A stretch of DNA of 9,453 nucleotides from assembly GCA_038240335.1 (NCBI GenBank), contig JBBSDV010000133.1, positions 1 through 9,453 of the forward strand, in the 5' to 3' direction. Below are positions 5,648-9,453 of the stretch, one piece after another; within the stretch, counting starts at the first letter, position 1, and every line of letters begins with the position of its first letter. Made by a program: the position numbers and the translations under genes. The notes beneath the pieces are model-generated. The model made no database searches and was not told the DNA's origin. It saw nothing but the letters and a program-made list of their open reading frames with translations. This DNA is from JBBSDV01 sp038240335 (GTDB taxonomy: Bacteria > Chloroflexota > Dehalococcoidia > DSTF01 > JACRBR01).

Positions 5648-6567
5648 ACGGCCATCGCTTCGTCCACGGACTGGCCGCCGTACGTGATGGCGCTGACGGC
5701 GTTCGTCATGAGGACTGCTTCAGCGAGTGGCTTCTGGTGGATGTTGCGGCCGGTGGCGCTGCCGTACGCGCCGGCGATGAAGATCTGGTCGTGCAGCGTC
5801 TGAAGGAACTTGCGGACGTCCATGCTGCCGCCGCCGGCGGTGATGACGCGCGTGCGGCCGGCCGCCCTGACCGCTTCCTTGAAGGCTTCCGCGGGCGTCG
5901 CGCCGTCCTCGGGCTTGGGGTAGTTGACCTTCACGAAATCTGCGCCGAGCGTCGCGCCGAGGCCGGTGGCGCCGGCGATCAGGTGGGGATCCTGCTCCTT
6001 CGGCACGGCCGCGCCGCGAGGATACACCCAGAGCACCGAGACGAGGCCGTTGCGGTGCGCCTGGAAGCAGGCCTGCGCTGCTTCGGCCATCTGCTCCGCC
6101 TCGAACTGACTGCCGAGGTAGACCGTGAAGCCGACGCCGACGACCTTGACGCCGTTCTCGCATAGCGTCAGCGCGTCGGCGACGCTGGCCCAGGCGAGGC
6201 TGCGCGGATCCTGCTGCGACACCTTGATCAGGTGCGACTTCGAGTTGAGCTTCACGAGGTAGGGCACAGTGGCGTAGTCACGAGCGTAGCGGGCGATCAG
6301 GCCGAGCTGTGTCGCGAAGCAGCCGATGACGCCGTCGCGAGCGATGCGGAACAGGTGCTCGGGGTCGGCGTCGTCGGCAGTGATGTGCTCGCCGTTGCTG
6401 AGAGCGCCGTAGAAGTCGTCGTTGAGGTGCTCGACCTTCTGGTCGCCGGCGAAGAGCATGAGACGGCCGGTGCCCTTCGTCATGGTTTGGAAGTTCTGTT
6501 CGTAGTCGCGCTGCTTCGACGCGGGTACGTCGGCGGGAACATCCACCTTGGTCAGTAGCTGCGTCAT
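5617..6567 (-). CDS. Class I fructose-bisphosphate aldolase, DhnA/FbaB type
   Basis: Cytoplasmic aldolase expected to interconvert fructose 1,6-bisphosphate with dihydroxyacetone phosphate and glyceraldehyde 3-phosphate through a lysine Schiff base. The ATG at 6567 is chosen because a perfect AGGAGG (6575-6580) lies 7 bases upstream. A longer in-frame start at 6618 would ignore that site. The protein has 316 residues, within the range of this TIM-barrel family. Visible motifs are LMLFAGDQKVEHLNDDF (36-52), VPYLVKLNSKSHL (101-113), LWVYPRG (179-185), GADFVKVNYPKP (208-219) with the probable Schiff-base Lys213, the phosphate-binding ITAGGGSMD (242-250), and IAGAYGSATGRNIHQ (264-278). It converges on the sucC side and stands alone. 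The exact substrate could be another phosphorylated sugar, since members of this family (for example LsrF) differ. Confidence 0.85.
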   Translation of the reverse strand: MTQLLTKVDVPADVPASKQRDYEQNFQTMTKGTGRLMLFAGDQKVEHLNDDFYGALSNGEHITADDADPEHLFRIARDGVIGCFATQLGLIARYARDYATVPYLVKLNSKSHLIKVSQQDPRSLAWASVADALTLCENGVKVVGVGFTVYLGSQFEAEQMAEAAQACFQAHRNGLVSVLWVYPRGAAVPKEQDPHLIAGATGLGATLGADFVKVNYPKPEDGATPAEAFKEAVRAAGRTRVITAGGGSMDVRKFLQTLHDQIFIAGAYGSATGRNIHQKPLAEAVLMTNAVSAITYGGQSVDEAMAVYEGRAKFTA

Positions 6568-6574
6568 CGTGCTT

Positions 6575-6580
6575 CCTCCT
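6575..6580 (-). promoter_or_regulatory. Consensus ribosome binding site of the aldolase gene
   Basis: AGGAGG on the minus strand, 7 bases before ATG 6567. It fixes the start of the aldolase and suggests strong translation. Confidence 0.85.
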
Positions 6581-6813
6581 GCGAACTCGGTGTGGGTCGA
6601 ACTGCAATCGCTGCGCACGCGCGAATCGTTATGTAATCGTTTGGCACTTTTGCCTGTTCGAGTCGACAGTTGACGAGGGACCGCTGGTTCATTGCTGCTA
6701 GTTTACGACGGAATCACGGTTTCGCACACATGACGGCGACATGGAGATCCGTCGCCGGTGCGCCGTGTCTGCTTTCGCGCACCGGGGCTAACGTGGGACG
6801 AGGCATTCAGGAC

Positions 6814-6853
6814 TCACCGTCCCCCATCGCCAACAGGCGACCGTCTGCGGTGA
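6814..6853 (-). terminator. Nested hairpin downstream of the HAD gene, possible terminator
   Basis: Outer arms TCACCG (6814-6819) and CGGTGA (6848-6853) enclose a perfect inner hairpin TCGCC-aaca-GGCGA (6827-6840). It begins 21 bases after the stop of the HAD gene as read on the minus strand. There is no T-run on that strand, so it is either a weak or Rho-assisted terminator or an RNA 3'-end stabiliser. Confidence 0.4.
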
Positions 6854-6874
6854 CTTCCCGGACTTCCGCGCTCG

Positions 6875-7591
6875 CTATCGCGCGCCAGCGGCGACGTCAC
6901 TGCGCGGGGCCGCTGCGGCGGCGCGAGCGGCGTCGCGGAAGCGCTTGGCGTCGTAGGCGAGGAGATCGCTGATCTTGTCGATGACGATGTCGGGCTGGTA
7001 GTCGACGGCGAACTTAGCGTCGTGCGCGTACTTGCCCTGAAGCACGTGCACGGTCGTCAGCTTGTCGCCGAGCAGCGCCTTCGAGCGCATGAGGATGCCG
7101 GGCTTATCGTCGACGAGCACATAGTGCTTGGCGCGGAACTGCGTCTCGACGGCCGGCAGATACTTCTCCTTGTGGACGAAGATGAGGACGCGGCCATCGA
7201 CCGCTTTCGTGACGCCGCACTTCCAAATCTTCGTCGCCTGAAACACGGGGTCGCCGTCGGAGACGACGACCGGGAGGCCCATCGACTTCATGTGGTGAAT
7301 GGTCTCGAGAGCGCCGGGGTACATCCGCGGCGCGAAGTCCCACTCGGCGAGCGCGTCGGCGGCGGCGCTGATCCGTGCTGCCTGGTCGGGGAACTCAGCG
7401 TTGAGCCGGCGAAACTGGTCGTAGAAGTCGATGACGTCGAGTTCTTTGCGAACGATTTCGTAGAGTTGCCAGAACCTCGTTGCGAGATCGGGACCGAGGA
7501 TATCGAGCATGCGCGCCTCGATGTCCTTCTTGACACCGTCGTTATCGAGCAGCGTGTTGTCGAGGTCGACCATGAAGACCAGTGGATGCAC
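6875..7591 (-). CDS. HAD-superfamily hydrolase
   Basis: A cytoplasmic HAD-fold protein, probably a phosphatase, of 238 residues. The start is GTG at 7591, placed by GGGGAGGG (7599-7606) 7 bases upstream. It puts motif I close to the N-terminus, as usual in HAD proteins. An earlier in-frame GTG at 7648 would add 19 Gly/Ala-rich residues. Motif I is VDLDNTLLDND with nucleophile Asp9 and acid/base Asp11. Motif II is VVVSDGD with Ser111. The motif III lysine is likely in HKEKY (140-144). Motif IV is VLVDDKPG with Asp161 and Asp162. A helical cap lies between motifs I and II (about 18-95), as in subfamily I. The catalytic set is complete. The substrate cannot be told from sequence. The last 20 residues are Ala/Arg-rich and probably disordered. 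Confidence 0.88.
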   Translation of the reverse strand: MHPLVFMVDLDNTLLDNDGVKKDIEARMLDILGPDLATRFWQLYEIVRKELDVIDFYDQFRRLNAEFPDQAARISAAADALAEWDFAPRMYPGALETIHHMKSMGLPVVVSDGDPVFQATKIWKCGVTKAVDGRVLIFVHKEKYLPAVETQFRAKHYVLVDDKPGILMRSKALLGDKLTTVHVLQGKYAHDAKFAVDYQPDIVIDKISDLLAYDAKRFRDAARAAAAAPRSDVAAGAR

Positions 7592-7775
7592 GTCAGTTCC
7601 CTCCCCGGCGGCCCCGGCGTTGCCCGCGCGAACCCTACATGTGGCCACTCACATAGTATGCATCGGCAGAGGTTACAGCGAGAGGATGGGAGACGGACAT
7701 TGACTGCCGTCAAGCGCTGCTGGATGCTCGCTGCGTGGCTCCACGTCTTGCTTCCGGCCGAGTTGTCGCGTCGCG
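7592..7775. other. Intergenic region between PEBP and HAD genes
   Basis: There is no gene in these 184 bases. They contain the HAD ribosome binding site, a possible -10 (TACTAT on the minus strand near 7658-7663) without a convincing -35, and a short palindrome CGTGG-ct-CCACG at 7734-7745, which is too tight-looped to be a confident terminator. Confidence 0.45.
7599..7606 (-). promoter_or_regulatory. Ribosome binding site that sets the HAD start
   Basis: GGGGAGGG on the minus strand ends 7 bases before GTG 7591. It supports this start over the upstream GTG at 7648, which has no such site in front. Confidence 0.7.
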
Positions 7776-8450
7776 CTACCGGCTGAAGAGGCCGACCAGC
7801 GTTGCTTCGGCGGTGATGTGGCTTTGCACGGCGGCCTCGAGATCGGCCCTCGAAGTCTCGGGCGGCAACGACAGCGGCGCGTCGAGCGCGTAGAGATGGA
7901 AGTCGTAGTGGTGGGCTTTGGCGCCGATCGGCGGACAGAACGGCGAAAACGCCGGCACGCTGCTCACGTTCGGTCCCTGCTGGCCTCCACCCGCGATATC
8001 GGGTCCTGCCGGAACGGCCTCGGGCAGGCTCGTGATCGATGCGGGGATTCCGTAGACCACCCAGTGCGTAAGGCCGCCGACCGCCGGGACGTCCGGATCC
8101 GAGAGAATCAAGGCATATTCCTGCGTGTTCGGAGGCGCACCCGTCCAGGCGAGTGGCGGCGATACCTTGGCGCCGCTGCAGCCATATTTGGCCGGGATCG
8201 CGTCGCCGTCCGTGAAGGCGCTGCTTGTCAGCTTGAGGGGCGAGGCGATTGCCGTCGCGGTGATCTCGGCGATGGCCGTGGAGAGCGTGGCCGCGGCGGT
8301 CAGGTCAGCGCGGCCGGGCGTCTGCGTCGCCGCGGCAGTGCCGGACGTACCGGTCGCCGAGGACGGATTCGCGCTCTTCGATCCGCCGCCGCAGGCAGCG
8401 AGGAACAGCGCGAGAGCGAGGAACCCGAGAACATTGTGGCCGTGCATCAT
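7776..8450 (-). CDS. Lipoprotein with PEBP (YbhB/YbcL, Raf-kinase-inhibitor-like) domain
   Basis: Exported, lipid-anchored protein of 224 residues. The start is ATG 8450 (a second ATG follows directly), with GGAG 7 bases upstream. The longer frame to 8750 would place about 100 unrelated residues before the signal peptide and overlap the next gene, so it is rejected. Residues 1-19 are a lipoprotein signal with lipobox LAAC and lipidated Cys20. Residues 21-70 are a low-complexity Gly/Ser/Thr/Ala spacer. The PEBP domain spans about 72-224: SSAFTDGDAIPAKYGC, SPPLAWTGAPPNT, LILSDPDVP (115-122), LTHWVVYGIP (127-136), HHYDFHLYALD (180-190), and the C-terminal AEATLVGLFSR. The DPDxP and HW ligand-pocket motifs are intact. 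The family binds anionic or phosphorylated ligands, but its bacterial role is poorly known. It lies 112 bases downstream of the GHL15-like gene on the same strand. Confidence 0.88.
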   Translation of the reverse strand: MMHGHNVLGFLALALFLAACGGGSKSANPSSATGTSGTAAATQTPGRADLTAAATLSTAIAEITATAIASPLKLTSSAFTDGDAIPAKYGCSGAKVSPPLAWTGAPPNTQEYALILSDPDVPAVGGLTHWVVYGIPASITSLPEAVPAGPDIAGGGQQGPNVSSVPAFSPFCPPIGAKAHHYDFHLYALDAPLSLPPETSRADLEAAVQSHITAEATLVGLFSR

Positions 8451-8533
8451 GGGGTGTCTCCGCCCGTCGCATGTCCCGCCGTAGATCAAGTGTGCGGGTT
8501 CACCGAGCGGCATGAGAGGTGTCCGCCCATGTA

Positions 8534-8562
8534 GAGATACGACAGTCGGGCGCTGCTCGCAA
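8534..8562 (-). promoter_or_regulatory. Weak candidate promoter for the PEBP lipoprotein gene
   Basis: TTGCGA (8562-8557) and TATCTC (8539-8534) on the minus strand are 17 bases apart, starting directly after the stop of the GHL15-like gene. The -10 match is poor, so read-through from the upstream gene is equally likely. Confidence 0.25.
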
Positions 8563-9453
8563 TTATTCCGCAGGAAGCGAGGTGGCGATGTCGCGCACGA
8601 CGGCGTCGATGCCGTTCGCAACGAGCGCCGCCTCGTCGTCGGGCGAGGCTCTGTCGCCATGCACAAACATGTAGCTCTCTGGCCCGGCGGCGCGGATGGC
8701 GACGAGTAGTCCGAGCATCGCCGCTCGCCATTCGGCGTCAATGTAGTCACCGTGTGTTGCCGGATTGCGGGGCCGTGACGCTAGCGCGTCGTTAGGGACA
8801 GAGAGGCAGACGTCCTCCAGCAGCACGCCATCGTAGCCGAGCAGCCGGTATTGATGGACGCGCGCGGCAAGCGCGGTCCGCAGGTCGGCGTTACCGGGAT
8901 CGAGTGCGAATGCGGGCCGGCCGTGGGCGATCGAGAGCGCGCCGGGCGCTTCGACTACCTCGCCGGTTCCGTCGCGGAGGAACCACGACGAGTGGGATCC
9001 GTCGTCCGGCGCGATCTGCCCGGACGCGGGATCACCGAGCGCGAGCACACCGAGGATTCGGACGATGCGGATCCGCGGGTTGATCGCGCGCATTTCCGTC
9101 ATCTCGCTGAGTGAAAGCTCGATACCGTCGGGCTGAGCGCGCAGGTCGTCGGCGACGATGTCGTATGCGGCGGCGACGCGCATCAACTCGTCATGCGTGA
9201 TGCGGCGCTTGGGCGGCCGTCCGTCGCGGTCGAGCAGGTTGGCATCGAGCGGTCGGAGGTCGAGTATGTGGACCGGCGTTCGGGGATCGATGGGCTCGCG
9301 TATCGCGCGCGGCTCAGGCTCTGTGGAAGACGGCGTGCCGTCTATCGCCGGCGCCCTGGACGCGACGGCCGGATCGGCGGCCGTGCTACGTTCGTGCGGT
9401 TGACTCGACGGCAATGCGCGTGAGACGCCAACAATCGAGGCGGCGAGTAGGAC
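8563..9453 (-). CDS. Exported putative glycoside hydrolase, GHL15-like (5' end beyond window)
   Basis: The frame is open to the right edge, so 296 residues are visible. The apparent internal start TTG at 9414 is not needed: the 13 codons before it encode VLLAASIVGVSRA, which looks like the end of a signal peptide, so the true start lies outside the window. A Thr/Pro/Glu-rich stretch of about 40 residues follows, then a TIM-barrel-like domain: VHILDLRPLDAN, AINPRIRIVRILG, SSWFLRDGTGEVVEAPG, FALDPGNADLRTALA and LLGYDGVLLEDV. The last two resemble the hypothetical glycosyl hydrolase 15 (GHL15) family, in which the acidic residues at the end of GVxLxD are candidate active-site residues (here Glu at codon 8815-8817 and the next Asp). 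The C-terminus ends shortly after ANGIDAVVRDIATSLPAE, which seems short for a full barrel. Substrate is unknown. Confidence 0.68.
   Translation of the reverse strand, partial: VLLAASIVGVSRALPSSQPHERSTAADPAVASRAPAIDGTPSSTEPEPRAIREPIDPRTPVHILDLRPLDANLLDRDGRPPKRRITHDELMRVAAAYDIVADDLRAQPDGIELSLSEMTEMRAINPRIRIVRILGVLALGDPASGQIAPDDGSHSSWFLRDGTGEVVEAPGALSIAHGRPAFALDPGNADLRTALAARVHQYRLLGYDGVLLEDVCLSVPNDALASRPRNPATHGDYIDAEWRAAMLGLLVAIRAAGPESYMFVHGDRASPDDEAALVANGIDAVVRDIATSLPAE

Larger units (their letters stand above)
6568..6874. other. Intergenic region between HAD gene and aldolase gene
   Basis: These 307 bases show no credible gene. A plus-strand frame beginning at 6670 lacks any recognisable protein pattern and runs antisense into the HAD gene. 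The part near 6600-6720 is the most AT-rich stretch of the window and should hold the aldolase promoter, but no clear -35/-10 pair was found. A small inverted repeat GGCA-cttt-TGCC lies at 6643-6654. A nested hairpin lies at 6814-6853. Confidence 0.6.

Noticed and set aside
6670..6972. Plus-strand frame of 100 codons in the intergenic region before the aldolase
   Set aside because: No ribosome binding site or protein-like pattern is seen, and its end is Arg-rich antisense of the HAD gene. It could not be supported as a gene.
7591..7648. Longer HAD start at GTG 7648
   Set aside because: The added residues are Gly/Ala-rich and unlike a HAD N-terminus, whereas GTG 7591 has a strong ribosome binding site at the right distance.
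7022..7786. Plus-strand frame of 254 codons antisense to the HAD gene
   Set aside because: The minus strand carries all four HAD motifs. The plus-strand product has no recognisable pattern.

Overview
The window is GC-rich bacterial chromosome with six genes or gene remnants and no RNA genes, insertion sequences or CRISPR. Organism: the long Thr/Pro/Asn-rich linkers (TPTATNTP-type) in a secreted protein, a single-membrane-style lipoprotein and secreted enzymes, and high GC with GTG starts suggest a member of the Chloroflexota. This is an inference from protein style, not from a marker gene.

Left 3.9 kb (minus strand): one very large exported protein fills positions 3881 to 1 and runs off the left edge, so it has no stop in the window. 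It has a signal peptide, a kelch-type seven-bladed-propeller oxidase domain, the galactose-oxidase C-terminal domain (DUF1929 type), a fibronectin type III domain, and then about 150-residue beta-rich modules in three copies joined by Thr/Pro-rich linkers. The five residues that build the Tyr-Cys copper-radical centre of galactose oxidase are all present, so this looks like a bacterial copper radical oxidase (CAZy AA5-like) built into a cell-surface or secreted multimodular protein. It has a near-consensus sigma-70 type promoter.

Centre: divergent from it is sucC (succinyl-CoA ligase beta subunit, TCA cycle), complete but not followed by sucD. Just after it lies a short remnant of an aminoglycoside/choline-type phosphotransferase that keeps only the start of the N-lobe. 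A class I fructose-bisphosphate aldolase of the DhnA/FbaB type converges on it from the minus strand.

Right 2.6 kb (all minus strand): a HAD-superfamily hydrolase, a lipoprotein with a PEBP (YbhB/YbcL) domain, and the 3' part of an exported putative glycoside hydrolase (GHL15-like) whose start lies beyond the right edge. The gaps (112 and 184 bases) allow either co-transcription or separate promoters.

The sucC and aldolase genes are central metabolism. The oxidase, the PEBP lipoprotein and the GHL15-like protein are all exported. The window shows no obvious single pathway linking them. The most notable object is the multimodular copper radical oxidase.
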